A DNA stretch of 64,000 bases from Nitrospirota bacterium. GTDB lineage: Bacteria > Nitrospirota > Leptospirillia > Leptospirillales > Leptospirillaceae. Shown in pieces: positions 9,405 through 18,424 of this stretch. The stretch is taken from NCBI GenBank assembly GCA_021785195.1, contig JAJYGC010000002.1, forward strand, positions 1-64,000. Direction: 5' to 3'. The notes beneath the pieces were generated by a model. The model made no database searches. It worked only from the letters and a program-made list of their open reading frames with translations, and was not told the origin of the DNA. The position numbers and the translations under genes are program-made. Every line of letters starts with the position of its first letter. Positions within the stretch are counted from its first letter, which is position 1.

Positions 9405-10718
9405 TTGCTTGCCCGAATCCTTCTGACATTTGAGAATATTGGAAAAATACCTGAACTCCGTCAAAGAATCCTCTTTACTGTGGGAATGCTTGCCGTTTAT
9501 AGGATTGGTGCCTATATTCCAACCCCGGGTGTGAATGGCACTGCATTGTCTCAGTTTTTACACCAGAATGGCGGAGCCCTAATTGGATTCTTTGATATGT
9601 TTTCCGGGGGGGCGCTCTCAAGGCTTACAATATTTGCATTAGGAATAATGCCTTATATTTCAGCCTCGATTATTCTCCAGTTGCTAACTGTTGTTCATCC
9701 GACTTTGCAGGCTTTGGCAAAAGAAGGAGAAAGAGGTCGAAAGCTTATCACACGGTATACCCGATATTTAACTGTTTTTATTGCATTGGTACAAGCTTTC
9801 GGTATTGCGTTGGGTTTAGAGGGTATGAATCACGGGCAATTTGTTCCTCATCCTGGATGGTCTTTTCGATTCATTGTTGTTGTGACCTTAACAGCCGCAA
9901 CAACCTTTGTTATGTGGATCGGAGAGCAAATTACTGAACGTGGGGTAGGTAATGGCATAAGTCTTATTATTTTTTCGGGAATTATTGCACGATTGCCCGC
10001 TGCAATTATCAATACCTATAAGCTCTATAACCAAGGTGAGATATCAGGGTTCTTGATTATTTCTTTGGTTTTGATGGTGTTCTTCATCGTTACATCCATT
10101 GTTTTTATAGAAACAGCTAGAAGAAAAATTCCAATTCAGTATGCAAAGCGATTGGTTGGTAATAAAATGATGGGGGGCCAATCCACACATATTCCTTTTA
10201 AAATAAATACTGCTGGGGTTATTCCCCCCATTTTTGCGAGTTCACTGATTTCTTTTCCTGCAATTATAGCCGGTTTTGTATCCATTCCTTGGATACAAGC
10301 AATTGGAAAATCTTTATCTCCTGGTAGTGTTTCTTATACTGGACTATATGTATTGTTGATAGTATTTTTTAGCTTTTTTTACACCGCTGTTGTTCTAAAT
10401 CCTTCGGATGTTGCCGAAAATATGCAGAAGTACGGTGGCTATATCCCTGGTATTAGACCTGGGGCAAAAACCATTGAATACCTTTATAGGGTAATGAATA
10501 GAATAACTTTTGTTGGTGCGCTTTATCTTTCTGTTGTGTGTGTCATCCCGGAATTACTTATATATCAATTGCATGTCCCTTTTTACTTTGGAGGGACATC
10601 TCTGTTGATTGTCATTGGGGTCTCTCTCGATACAGCTCAACAGATTGAGTCTTATATGATGTCCCGTAACTATGAAGGGATATTAAAGAAGACAAAGATT
10701 AGAGGGAGGACCGCATAA
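9405..10718 (+). CDS. secY: Protein translocase channel subunit SecY
   Basis: SecY is the protein-conducting channel of the inner membrane. The 437-residue product has about ten hydrophobic segments and family blocks: RIGAYIPTPGVNG near residue 35, SGGALSRLTIFALGIMPYIS (plug and TM2), GERGRKLITRYTRYLTV, and the cytosolic loop VGNKMMGGQSTHIPFKINTA. The start is TTG at 9405 after TTAGGAC. It lies between rplO and adk, the typical spc-alpha junction. Confidence 0.97.
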   Translation: MLARILLTFENIGKIPELRQRILFTVGMLAVYRIGAYIPTPGVNGTALSQFLHQNGGALIGFFDMFSGGALSRLTIFALGIMPYISASIILQLLTVVHPTLQALAKEGERGRKLITRYTRYLTVFIALVQAFGIALGLEGMNHGQFVPHPGWSFRFIVVVTLTAATTFVMWIGEQITERGVGNGISLIIFSGIIARLPAAIINTYKLYNQGEISGFLIISLVLMVFFIVTSIVFIETARRKIPIQYAKRLVGNKMMGGQSTHIPFKINTAGVIPPIFASSLISFPAIIAGFVSIPWIQAIGKSLSPGSVSYTGLYVLLIVFFSFFYTAVVLNPSDVAENMQKYGGYIPGIRPGAKTIEYLYRVMNRITFVGALYLSVVCVIPELLIYQLHVPFYFGGTSLLIVIGVSLDTAQQIESYMMSRNYEGILKKTKIRGRTA

Positions 10719-10720
10719 TT

Positions 10721-11380
10721 ATGTTTCCATTTGTTGTGGTTTTCATCGGACCTCCTGGTGTCGGTAAAGGTACGCAAGCCGCTATCTTGTCTGAAGATTA
10801 TGTTATTCCAAAATTTGCCACAGGGGACCTTCTTCGAGAATCCCTAAGGAATAAAACTCCTCTTGGCCTTGAGGCAAAGAAATACATGGATTCCGGCCAG
10901 CTAGTTCCTGACCAATTAGTCTTAGATCTCATAAAGGATCGAATTGTTGGTCTCCCTAAAGAAACTGGATTTATTCTTGATGGATTTCCTCGGACTATTA
11001 GTCAGGCAATAGCATTAGATGATATTTTGAAGGGTTTATGTCATACTGTTAATTTGGCGGTTGAATTTAAGATGGATGAGGAAGCGCGTATCTTAAGGTT
11101 GACAGGACGTCGTCTGTGTCCCCAATGTCAAAAAACTTATCACATAGTATTTGCGCCACCTAAAACAGACCTATTGTGCGATGTTTGTGCAATTTCCTTG
11201 ATTCAAAGGACAGATGATAATGAAGATGTGATTCGACAACGCTCAGCTGTTTATTGGGAAGCGACGAATCCATTACTTGGTTACTACCGTAATAATCACG
11301 TTCTAAAAACTGTGGACGCAAGCTCTTCTATAGATAGCGTCCTGCTCCAGATTAAAAATATTTTCGCCTCTCTAAAATAA
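10721..11380 (+). CDS. adk: Adenylate kinase
   Basis: This enzyme interconverts ATP, AMP and ADP. The 219 residues have the P-loop GPPGVGKGT at 10-18, the AMP-binding FATGDLLR, the ILDGFPRT block (85-92) and a long LID. The LID carries Cys133, Cys136, Cys153 and Cys156, a zinc-binding set found in many non-enterobacterial enzymes. It starts two bases after secY and is two bases from map, so the three are surely cotranscribed. Confidence 0.97.
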   Translation: MFPFVVVFIGPPGVGKGTQAAILSEDYVIPKFATGDLLRESLRNKTPLGLEAKKYMDSGQLVPDQLVLDLIKDRIVGLPKETGFILDGFPRTISQAIALDDILKGLCHTVNLAVEFKMDEEARILRLTGRRLCPQCQKTYHIVFAPPKTDLLCDVCAISLIQRTDDNEDVIRQRSAVYWEATNPLLGYYRNNHVLKTVDASSSIDSVLLQIKNIFASLK

Positions 11381-11381
11381 T

Positions 11382-12131
11382 ATGGTCTACTTAAAATCTT
11401 CTGAAGAGATAAAGAAAATAAAGGCAGCCTCACTTGCAGTCGCGAATGGTTTAAAAAAGATCCGCAATGCAATTTCCATAGGGGTCTCGCTCAAGGAGCT
11501 GGATAATATTGCTGAGCAACATGCAATTCAATCAGGAGGGAAACCGGCATTTAAGGGTTACCGGTCTTATCCTGCTTCTCTTTGCGTATCTGTGAACCAC
11601 GTGGTGGTACATGGTATCCCTGATGATTACAAGCTTAAGGATGGTGATATTGTAGGAATTGATTATGGAATTGTTTTAGATGGGTTTTACGGGGATTCCG
11701 CCATTACTGTTCCGGTAGGTAATGTTTCCTCTACGGCCCTGAAACTAATTAAGATCACTGAAGAGTCCCTCCTTAAAGGAATTGATCAAGCAATTCCGGG
11801 AAACCGAATTGGTGATATAGCCCATGCAGTTCAAACCCATGCTGAATCGGCTGGTTTCTCTGTAGTCCGAAATTTTGTAGGACATGGCATCGGTCGTCGG
11901 CTTCATGAAGAACCCCAGGTTCCTAATTTTGGCCCTAAAGGTAAAGGGCTAAAATTAGAAACCGGAATGGTTCTTGCCATTGAGCCTATGGTTAACGAGG
12001 GCACCTATGAGACAGTGATCCTTGAAGATGGCTGGACTGCGGTTACCAAAGATCGGAAATTATCGGCTCATTTTGAGCATACTATTGCTATTTTAAAAGA
12101 TGGCCCAGTCATTTTATCATTTCCTGAATAA
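11382..12131 (+). CDS. map: Methionine aminopeptidase type I
   Basis: It removes the initiator methionine from nascent proteins. The 249 residues match the type I enzyme. Metal ligands and catalytic residues are all present by position: His77, Asp94, Asp105, His168, Glu201 and Glu232. The motif VGHGIGRRLHEEPQVPNFG surrounds His168. It is packed between adk and infA as in many bacteria. Confidence 0.97.
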   Translation: MVYLKSSEEIKKIKAASLAVANGLKKIRNAISIGVSLKELDNIAEQHAIQSGGKPAFKGYRSYPASLCVSVNHVVVHGIPDDYKLKDGDIVGIDYGIVLDGFYGDSAITVPVGNVSSTALKLIKITEESLLKGIDQAIPGNRIGDIAHAVQTHAESAGFSVVRNFVGHGIGRRLHEEPQVPNFGPKGKGLKLETGMVLAIEPMVNEGTYETVILEDGWTAVTKDRKLSAHFEHTIAILKDGPVILSFPE

Positions 12132-12155
12132 AAGTGGGCCCCTTAGGAGGACTTT

Positions 12156-12374
12156 TTGCCAAAGGAAGATATTATTGAAGTCCAAGGAACCGTTCTTGAG
12201 ACTCTTCCGAATGCGATGTTTCGAGTGGAATTAGACAACGGTCATAAAGTGCTTGCTCATATTTCCGGCAAGATGAGGATGCATTATATTAAAATCCTAC
12301 CGGGGGATAAAGTCACATTGGAATTGTCACCATACGACCTCACCCGGGGTCGTATCACTTATAGGTTTAAATAG
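12156..12374 (+). CDS. infA: Translation initiation factor IF-1
   Basis: IF-1 occupies the A site during initiation. The 72-residue OB-fold protein begins [20 protein letters not shown] and ends with the conserved [16 protein letters not shown]. The start is TTG at 12156 after CTTAGGAGGAC, a strong ribosome-binding site. It is followed at ten bases by rpmJ. Confidence 0.97.
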   Translation: MPKEDIIEVQGTVLETLPNAMFRVELDNGHKVLAHISGKMRMHYIKILPGDKVTLELSPYDLTRGRITYRFK

Positions 12375-12384
12375 GGGGCTAGAA

Positions 12385-12498
12385 ATGAAGGTTCGTGCTT
12401 CGGTTAAGCCGATTTGTTCCAAGTGTAAAGTTATTCGGCGCAAAGGAATTCTTCGCGTAAAATGTGAAAACCCTCGTCACAAACAAAGACAAGGATAA
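12385..12498 (+). CDS. rpmJ: Large ribosomal subunit protein L36, zinc-binding form
   Basis: L36 is the smallest 50S protein. The 37 residues run [15 protein letters not shown] to the basic end HKQRQG. Cys11, Cys14, Cys27 and His32 make the zinc site of the C+ form. The ATG at 12385 follows AGGGGGCTAG, and the stop TAA is at 12496-12498. It is flanked by infA and rpsM, its usual place. Confidence 0.96.
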   Translation: MKVRASVKPICSKCKVIRRKGILRVKCENPRHKQRQG

Positions 12499-12510
12499 AG
12501 GAGAAAAAAT

Positions 12511-12885
12511 TTGGCCCGCATTGTTGGAATTGACTTGCCTCGGAATAAGCGCGTCGAAATAGCTCTAACATATATTTTTGGTATTGGCCGTTCGACCTCG
12601 ATTGATATTCTTGAACGAACTGAGATAGATCTGGACCGTAGGGTAAAAGATCTTACAGACGATGAAGTGGCTCGCTTGAGAGAAATAATTGAAAAAAATT
12701 TCCTTGTTGAAGGTGATTTACGTAGACAAGTAACACAGAATATTAAAAGAAAGATGGATATTGGATGTTATGAGGGTCTTCGCCATAGAAGAGGTCTTCC
12801 GGTTCGTGGACAAAGAACTAAGACGAATGCAAGAACTCGTAAGGGTCCGAAAAAAGGTATTGGCGGCAAGAAAAAAACAGGTTGA
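12511..12885 (+). CDS. rpsM: Small ribosomal subunit protein S13
   Basis: S13 bridges the subunits and contacts P-site tRNA. The 124 residues contain [20 protein letters not shown], a helix-two-turn-helix region, and the C-terminal signature [20 protein letters not shown] followed by a lysine-rich tail. The start is TTG at 12511 after AAAGGAGAAA. It opens the alpha-operon part of the cluster. Confidence 0.97.
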   Translation: MARIVGIDLPRNKRVEIALTYIFGIGRSTSIDILERTEIDLDRRVKDLTDDEVARLREIIEKNFLVEGDLRRQVTQNIKRKMDIGCYEGLRHRRGLPVRGQRTKTNARTRKGPKKGIGGKKKTG

Positions 12886-12932
12886 TGTTGCTAATTAATC
12901 GGTTGTGTTGAGCGGATAGGTTTGGGGGCGCA

Positions 12933-13319
12933 ATGGGAACAAAAAAGGTTGCTAAGAAAAAAGAAAAAAAGAACGTGCCAGTAGGGGTTGTCCACATTCA
13001 CGCCTCTTTTAATAACACAATCATTTCCTTTGCAGATCCTAACGGCGATGTTGTTGCCTGGTCAAGCGCTGGTGCTCAGGGATTTAAGGGGTCCAGAAAG
13101 AGTACTCCTTTTGCCGCACAGAAAGCCGCTGAAGTTGCTGCTAAAAAGGCTGTAGATTCAGGAATGAAAACCTGTGATGTCTTTGTTAAAGGTCCAGGGG
13201 CCGGTCGTGAATCAGCGATTCGAGCATTACAGGCTTTTGGTCTTAAAATTAATCTCATTAAGGACGTTACCCCAATTCCACATAATGGGTGCCGTCCTCC
13301 AAAGCGCAGACGGGTATAA
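12933..13319 (+). CDS. rpsK: Small ribosomal subunit protein S11
   Basis: S11 lies on the 30S platform by the mRNA exit. The 128 residues contain [37 protein letters not shown], the glycine-rich [14 protein letters not shown] and the C-terminal [16 protein letters not shown] signature. The ATG at 12933 follows a TTTGGGGGCG purine run. The basic N-terminal leader ([11 protein letters not shown]) is typical. Confidence 0.97.
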   Translation: MGTKKVAKKKEKKNVPVGVVHIHASFNNTIISFADPNGDVVAWSSAGAQGFKGSRKSTPFAAQKAAEVAAKKAVDSGMKTCDVFVKGPGAGRESAIRALQAFGLKINLIKDVTPIPHNGCRPPKRRRV

Positions 13320-13365
13320 TAATACCTATTGCGGTTTTGTATAGACGTTAAAAAAGGAGAGTGGC

Positions 13366-13995
13366 TTGGCTCGATATAGGGGTTCTGTTTGTCGATTTTG
13401 TCGGCGAGAAGGTGTCAAACTGTTTTTGAAAGGAGTTCGCTGCCTTTCTACAAAATGTGCAATTGACCGGCGTTCATATCCCCCTGGCCAACATGGACAG
13501 AACCGAGCAAAAATTTCAGACTACGGACTTCAACTTCGAGAAAAGCAGAAAGTCAAGCGGATCTTCGGTGTTCTTGAGAAGCAGTTTAGAAATGCATTCG
13601 AAAGGGCATCTCGTAAGAAAGGCATTACTGGTGAGTCATTGTTGACCGGCCTTGAGCTTCGTCTTGATAGTGTAGTTTATAGGATGGGGCTTGGAACCTC
13701 TCGGAATGAAGCCCGAATGTTGGTAACCCATGGTCATCTTGAGGTTAATGGAAGAAAAGTTGATATTCCTTCATTTCAATGTAAGGTCTCAGATGTGGTC
13801 ATGTTGCGTTTAAAGTCTCAAGCGAATGATCGCTTTAAGGAAAATCTCAGAGATGCCGAGAACCGGGGTGTCGTTCCTTCCTGGCTTGATATTCAGCGAG
13901 ATCAGTTTAAGGCAATTATTCGAGAGCAGCCTAAGAGGGAAGAGATTCATATTCTTATTTCTGAGAATTTGATTGTCGAGCTTTACTCTAGGTAG
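13366..13995 (+). CDS. rpsD: Small ribosomal subunit protein S4, zinc-binding form
   Basis: S4 starts 30S assembly and often autoregulates the alpha operon. The 209 residues begin MARYRGSVCRFCRREG and carry a zinc site of Cys9, Cys12, Cys26 and Cys31. The SYPPGQHG motif and an S4 RNA-binding domain (LELRLDSVVYRMGLGTSRNE) follow. The start is TTG at 13366 with AAAAAGGAGAG upstream. It lies between rpsK and rpoA. Confidence 0.97.
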   Translation: MARYRGSVCRFCRREGVKLFLKGVRCLSTKCAIDRRSYPPGQHGQNRAKISDYGLQLREKQKVKRIFGVLEKQFRNAFERASRKKGITGESLLTGLELRLDSVVYRMGLGTSRNEARMLVTHGHLEVNGRKVDIPSFQCKVSDVVMLRLKSQANDRFKENLRDAENRGVVPSWLDIQRDQFKAIIREQPKREEIHILISENLIVELYSR

Positions 13996-14040
13996 CCATT
14001 TGGGATTTTCGCTCTATGACAATTTGAAGAGGAGACATGG

Positions 14041-15015
14041 ATGAGCATAATGAGGGACTTTCAGATGCCGAAGTCCTTGGTTTTCGATCGTGATACCCAG
14101 ACAGACAGGTTTTTGCGTGTTATTGTTGAGCCTTTTGAAAGAGGTTATGGGACAACTCTTGGAAATTCCCTTCGTCGAGTCTTATTGTCGTCGATTAAGG
14201 GCGCTGCAATCACTGCAGTGAGATTTAGGGGTGTTTTTCATGAGTTTTCAAATATCCCAGGGGTTCTAGAGGATGTATCGGATATAATTCTGAATCTTAA
14301 AGAAGTAAGGGTTAAATCATACCAATCAGAGCCTCATTGGGTTCACCTCAAAGTTTATGGACCAAAGAACGTCACCGCGGGCGATATCGAAACTGGTGGA
14401 ATGATTGATGTATTGGATCCCGGACACCATATTGCCACCTTGGACAAAGGTGCTGTGATTGACATGGATTTATGCATTGAGACGGGCAGGGGATATGTTC
14501 CTGCCGACCGATCCAAGTCAGAATCCTTGGAGGTTGGTGTTATCCCCATTGATGCAGTATTTACACCACTTAAGAAAGTCAACTTTGTCGTAGATAGCAC
14601 TCGCGTCGGCCGAATGACGGATTACGACCGATTGACACTTGACATTGAAACTGACGGAAGTTTAACTCCCGAAGAAGCTTTGTCACAAGCTGCCCAGGTT
14701 TTGAAGGATCATCTGGATTTGTTTGTTGTCGAGGAAGTTGAACATGTGATGATTGATCCCCCGAAGCCTGCAATGAAAATTGAGGAATTGAGCCAAGACC
14801 TCCTTACTCGAAATGTCATGGACCTTGAGCTTTCGGTGAGAGCATCGAATTGTCTCAAGAATGCGGATATCCGGACCGTTGGGGATCTTATTCAAAAAAC
14901 TGAGGTTGAACTTCTAAAGACCAAAAATTTTGGACGTAAGTCTTTGAATGAAATTAAAACCGTGTTGGCTAATATGGGGCTATCCCTAGGGATGGAATTG
15001 ACCCGTACTGAATAA
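14041..15015 (+). CDS. rpoA: RNA polymerase alpha subunit
   Basis: Alpha nucleates polymerase assembly and contacts promoter UP elements and activators. The 324 residues have the N-terminal assembly domain, with [20 protein letters not shown] near residues 33-52. A linker follows, then the C-terminal DNA-binding domain from about residue 255, with [20 protein letters not shown] and [13 protein letters not shown]. The ATG at 14041 follows GAGGAG at 14029-14034. An ATG at 14037 is out of frame. Confidence 0.98.
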   Translation: MSIMRDFQMPKSLVFDRDTQTDRFLRVIVEPFERGYGTTLGNSLRRVLLSSIKGAAITAVRFRGVFHEFSNIPGVLEDVSDIILNLKEVRVKSYQSEPHWVHLKVYGPKNVTAGDIETGGMIDVLDPGHHIATLDKGAVIDMDLCIETGRGYVPADRSKSESLEVGVIPIDAVFTPLKKVNFVVDSTRVGRMTDYDRLTLDIETDGSLTPEEALSQAAQVLKDHLDLFVVEEVEHVMIDPPKPAMKIEELSQDLLTRNVMDLELSVRASNCLKNADIRTVGDLIQKTEVELLKTKNFGRKSLNEIKTVLANMGLSLGMELTRTE

Positions 15016-15056
15016 GCCCCAAACCCCCGACGACGGGGAATGAAGGAAGAGGACCG

Positions 15057-15500
15057 ATGAGACATAGGATGCAGGGACGTCAATTTGGAAGAGATTCGAG
15101 ACACCGTCAGGCAATGTTTCGTTCCATGATCACTTCTTTTTTTGAACACGAAAAGATGGAAACAACCACAATGAAAGCTAAAGAGCTTCGTCCCATGATT
15201 GAGAAGTTAATTACGAAAGCGCGAACAAAAAATATCAACACCCTTCGGGACCTGCTTAAAGTCATAAGAGACAAAGACGTTGCATTTCATCTCTTGGATG
15301 AGGTTGCTCCCCGTTTTTCAACCCGCCCTGGTGGTTATACCCGTATCATTAAAACCAGAAGAAGGATTGGTGATGGGGCTGAAATGGCGATTCTTGAATT
15401 AGTTGAATCCGGGCGCTCTCTTTCTGATAAAAGAAAGGGTGATCAACAGTCTAAAACCAAAAAAAACAGCGACAAGGACTCCCACGCTCACGCACATTAG
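15057..15500 (+). CDS. rplQ: Large ribosomal subunit protein L17
   Basis: The 147 residues begin with RHRMQGRQFGRDSRHRQAMF and include the family pattern ITSFFEHEKMETTTMKAKEL and RPGGYTRIIKTRRRIGDGAE. About 30 extra C-terminal residues, rich in Lys, Ser and His and ending in HAHAH, are not part of the conserved fold. The ATG at 15057 follows GAAGAGGACCG. It closes the ribosomal cluster. Confidence 0.97.
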   Translation: MRHRMQGRQFGRDSRHRQAMFRSMITSFFEHEKMETTTMKAKELRPMIEKLITKARTKNINTLRDLLKVIRDKDVAFHLLDEVAPRFSTRPGGYTRIIKTRRRIGDGAEMAILELVESGRSLSDKRKGDQQSKTKKNSDKDSHAHAH

Positions 15501-15519
15501 TTGTTGAACGAGGGAACTT

Positions 15520-15960
15520 GTGGACAAAAATATTGGGAAGCAACTTTACACTATTTGGATTTTACTCGGACTGACCCTTTTGGGTGTGATAGTTGCTCTC
15601 TTAATTGTCCGCAGTTCATTGAAGTCTCAGACTCTTCTGTTCAGCCGTGAAGCCTATATTTTGAATGCTAAAGGTCTGACTTCCTCTCAGGTAAAGGAAA
15701 AATCCGTTGAAGAGGAGTATCGTTTGCGTAATAGCGAGCTCCTTTATATGGGAAAAGGGGAATTCGAGTTACATTCTCCCCCGACCATTCGTCTTATTCT
15801 CATCAAAAATTCTGCCCATGAAAACCAAGGGAAGATGGATTCTGTAAAAGTCCTTCCTCATTACGTACGGTATCGTTTTCACCTAAGAAATACTCCTCCC
15901 ATTACAGTGGTGACAAATGGGGGAACATTTGTATTTAAGGCCCTACCATCCAATCATTAA
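15520..15960 (+). CDS. Membrane-anchored protein of unknown function
   Basis: I do not recognise this 146-residue product. It has one strong hydrophobic segment at about residues 11-31 (IWILLGLTLLGVIVALLIV), then a soluble domain with charged and beta-like stretches, so it is probably an inner-membrane protein with a periplasmic domain. The start is GTG at 15520 after CGAGGGAAC. It begins 19 bases after rplQ and probably rides on the ribosomal transcript. No catalytic motif is evident. Confidence 0.75.
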   Translation: MDKNIGKQLYTIWILLGLTLLGVIVALLIVRSSLKSQTLLFSREAYILNAKGLTSSQVKEKSVEEEYRLRNSELLYMGKGEFELHSPPTIRLILIKNSAHENQGKMDSVKVLPHYVRYRFHLRNTPPITVVTNGGTFVFKALPSNH

Positions 15961-16015
15961 CTCCTTCTTCCTATCCTAGTAAATTGTTATAGTTTGTATT
16001 GGCCAGTTAACTTGT

Positions 16016-16624
16016 CTAGGATCCTTTTTTCTTGTAAACTCCCGCGATAAATGTGGTCCCATAATATTCGAATGTGTACTCTTTTATCGGAAAAAAATCT
16101 TGCTTGAGTGTAATATCTGATTCTCTATCCAGATGACATCCGTCTGCTAAATGACTCCAAATAGGGGTAAGGGTGCTTTCTATCCAACGTTTCCATTTTT
16201 TATGAGAAGCTACGTGCTCTATCAGGAATAGAAATCCATCAGGTTGAATCACTCGTTTTATTTCCAAAAGGCTATCCCCTGGCGATCTGATAGAACATAG
16301 AGCAAGGGTTATCACCACTGCAGAGAATGACTCATTTCTGAAGGGTAGTTTCTCTGCCTGACCTAGGATCGGGACCCCAATTTTTTTGATGTCCTTCTGA
16401 ATGAGTTTTCTTAACATCCAAGGGGAATAATCAAGAAAAACACGTTTTCTTTCAGTTTCTATTGAGTAGAAAGGTAGATTAGCACCTGTTCCTGCTCCAA
16501 TTTCGAGGGAAGGGAATGAGACATTCTTTAGGATCTCAGTCCTATGGGGAGACAGGATTTGTTCTTCAATATTTTTTAAGAGATAGTCATAAGCGTTGGC
16601 AAATAAATATTTATATATCGACAT
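16016..16624 (-). CDS. Class I SAM-dependent methyltransferase
   Basis: The 202-residue protein has the SAM-binding motif I EIGAGTGAN at residues 41-49, an acidic motif II near FLDYSP, and an EKLPFRNESFSAVV post-motif. Its C-terminal part, KKWKRWIESTLTPIWSHLAD followed by GCHLDR, resembles the METTL7/UbiE-like methyltransferase type 11 group. The substrate cannot be told from sequence. It converges on the unknown gene ending at 15960. The ATG (minus strand, 16624) has a TAGGA about 11 bases upstream. Confidence 0.85.
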   Translation of the reverse strand: MSIYKYLFANAYDYLLKNIEEQILSPHRTEILKNVSFPSLEIGAGTGANLPFYSIETERKRVFLDYSPWMLRKLIQKDIKKIGVPILGQAEKLPFRNESFSAVVITLALCSIRSPGDSLLEIKRVIQPDGFLFLIEHVASHKKWKRWIESTLTPIWSHLADGCHLDRESDITLKQDFFPIKEYTFEYYGTTFIAGVYKKKGS

Positions 16625-16668
16625 ATTATGTTCCGTCCTAAAAGGAGGATTATATGTGAATATTCAGG

Positions 16669-16938
16669 ATGTCCAAACGGATATCAGTCTCACGTTCTTG
16701 TTTAAAGCTTGTAAATCTGGACCGAAGAGAGATTGATATTGTCGCGTTGTATGAGTCTCTTGGAGTATGGCTTTCCGTTCCAATCATAAGACCAAAGGTA
16801 TCCCGGATTAAATCGGGTTTAAGTCGTTCCAGCCTTCTTCTGGTGACTCCGGAGAAATTGTTTGGGAAGTTTTCTCGGCCTTTTCGAATTCATGTAAGAT
16901 CAAAGGGTTCTCTTTACATGAGTCTTATTATTTTCTGA
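16669..16938 (+). CDS. Doubtful small basic protein
   Basis: This open frame of 89 codons has no recognisable domain and is rich in Ser, Arg and Leu. A good AGGAGG site (16643-16648) lies upstream but is spaced for a GTG at 16656 in another frame. That GTG frame runs only 26 codons before TGA at 16734-16736. Either this frame is not translated, or the locus is a decayed gene with a frameshift. I would not rely on it as a gene. Confidence 0.25.
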   Translation: MSKRISVSRSCLKLVNLDRREIDIVALYESLGVWLSVPIIRPKVSRIKSGLSRSSLLLVTPEKLFGKFSRPFRIHVRSKGSLYMSLIIF

Positions 16939-16988
16939 GGATTTAGTCTGTATTTATCGTTGCGATTAAAATAACAGGGGGTATTGAT

Positions 16989-17483
16989 ATGATCAATCGC
17001 TTTATTCCGCTTGGGCACTTGGTGTTTATTCTTTTCATAGGAGTTGCTTTTTTTCCTTCAAGGTCCTTTGCAGCGAATCCATCCTCTCCTCCTCCCGGCA
17101 TGGAGAAACTCTTTAAGGAAATGAAAAAAGACTTCTTAGTTCCAAAAGTTTTTCATGTCTATCCTGGACCTATGTTTTATATGAAGAATGCCAAAGAGCT
17201 TCAACTTTCCCAAACACAAATCAAAAAGATACAAAAAATTGCGCATCATATCATTCCAATCACAATGAGGCAGACTAAAAATATTGATCAATTGAAAGAA
17301 AGTTATCTGTCATATATGAGCCAGGAGACTCCCTCTCTTAAAAAAGGTAGGAAGATGCTCGTTAGAATTGCTGTTTTGGAAGCACGTGCGACGTCAGATC
17401 ATTTGAAGGCTCATCTGGACTGTTATCACCTTTTGACGCCTGCCCAAAAGAAAGATGTTCAGGCATTGATAAAGAAGTCATAG
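16989..17483 (+). CDS. Spy/CpxP-like periplasmic LTxxQ protein
   Basis: The 164-residue protein has a cleavable signal peptide (hydrophobic core 11-22, likely cut after SFA at 28). The mature part is helical. Two LTxxQ-like repeats, LQLSQTQIKKIQ and LLTPAQKKDVQ, are the hallmark of the Spy/CpxP family of periplasmic stress chaperones and metal-resistance sensors. A role in envelope protein or metal stress follows from the family only. The ATG at 16989 follows GGGGGTATTGAT. No partner two-component system is adjacent. Confidence 0.75.
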   Translation: MINRFIPLGHLVFILFIGVAFFPSRSFAANPSSPPPGMEKLFKEMKKDFLVPKVFHVYPGPMFYMKNAKELQLSQTQIKKIQKIAHHIIPITMRQTKNIDQLKESYLSYMSQETPSLKKGRKMLVRIAVLEARATSDHLKAHLDCYHLLTPAQKKDVQALIKKS

Positions 17484-17532
17484 GGATTGGGGGGGGCGCG
17501 CTTGTTCTAAATGTCGCGCTGGGGGAGGGTGG

Positions 17533-18399
17533 ATGCGTATCGGTATAATCGGGAGCGGAGGACAATTGGGGTCAGATTTAGTGGCCGTTTATGGTGAGGA
17601 ATCTGTCCTACGTTTTGACCGCCCGGGATTTGATGTCACCAATCCAACACAATTCGATTTCCTGACGATGGGTCAATTGGATTACCTGATCAATACCAGT
17701 GCCTATAATGAGGTAGATAAAGCTGAAGAAGATTTGGAGGGTGCATTTCAACTGAATGCGTTTGCTCCTGCTCGTCTCGCTGAGTTCTGTATGAAAGAAG
17801 GGATTCGGTTTGTGACATTCTCGACGGACTATGTTTTTGGTGATCCCGTTGGTGTGCAAAGGGACCTCCCATGGAATGAAATGGATGAATCGATCCCTTT
17901 ATCGATTTATGGAATCTCCAAGTATTCCGGTGAAAGAATGGTGCTGAATCGGAATCCGGACGCGATTGTTATCCGGACATGTGGTCTCTATGGGAGGGCG
18001 CGCAATGTGTCTCGTCGAAAGAATTTTGTCGATCTCATGCTTCAATTGGCAAAAGACAAGAGGACGATCCGAGTCGTTTCCGATCAAATTGTGACGCCGA
18101 CCTCTACATGGTCATTGGCTGGATCTGTGCAAGAGCTTTTGAAGAGACATCCTGAGGGAGGGATATACCATATGAGTAATATGGGTGAATGCTCCTGGTA
18201 TCAATTTGCCCAAACCATCTTCCAGATGGCAGGATATGCACCCGAGGTTATTCCTGTCACCCAAAAAGAATACGGGGCAAAAGCAAGAAGACCCAAGTAT
18301 TCAGTTCTGTCAAAGGAGAAAATCGGATTGTTTGGAGTGGCCTTGCCTTCGTGGCAAAGTGCCCTTTCTCGGTATCTCGACCAATTAATTTCTGATTAA
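17533..18399 (+). CDS. rfbD: dTDP-4-dehydrorhamnose reductase
   Basis: This enzyme makes dTDP-L-rhamnose for surface polysaccharide. The 288 residues form an extended short-chain dehydrogenase fold: GSGGQLG at 7-13 binds NAD(P)H, STDYVF lies at 97-102, and the catalytic Tyr126 and Lys130 are in the SIYGISK motif. The C-terminus carries the usual RPKYSVLSKEKI block. The other rhamnose genes (rfbA, rfbB, rfbC) are not in the window. The ATG at 17533 follows GGGGGAGGGTGG. Confidence 0.85.
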   Translation: MRIGIIGSGGQLGSDLVAVYGEESVLRFDRPGFDVTNPTQFDFLTMGQLDYLINTSAYNEVDKAEEDLEGAFQLNAFAPARLAEFCMKEGIRFVTFSTDYVFGDPVGVQRDLPWNEMDESIPLSIYGISKYSGERMVLNRNPDAIVIRTCGLYGRARNVSRRKNFVDLMLQLAKDKRTIRVVSDQIVTPTSTWSLAGSVQELLKRHPEGGIYHMSNMGECSWYQFAQTIFQMAGYAPEVIPVTQKEYGAKARRPKYSVLSKEKIGLFGVALPSWQSALSRYLDQLISD

Positions 18400-18424
18400 C
18401 AACCCTATATCGAAAGTGTCCTGG

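Noticed and set aside
15973-16022. ATCCTAG ... CTAGGAT inverted repeat followed by CCTTTTTT as a terminator
   Set aside because: The arms match perfectly, but the 36-base loop is long and the T-run lies inside the methyltransferase coding sequence, so terminator function is doubtful.
17496-17519. GCGCG ... CGCGC hairpin before rfbD
   Set aside because: A five-base stem with a 14-base loop and no T-tract; too weak to call a terminator or riboswitch.
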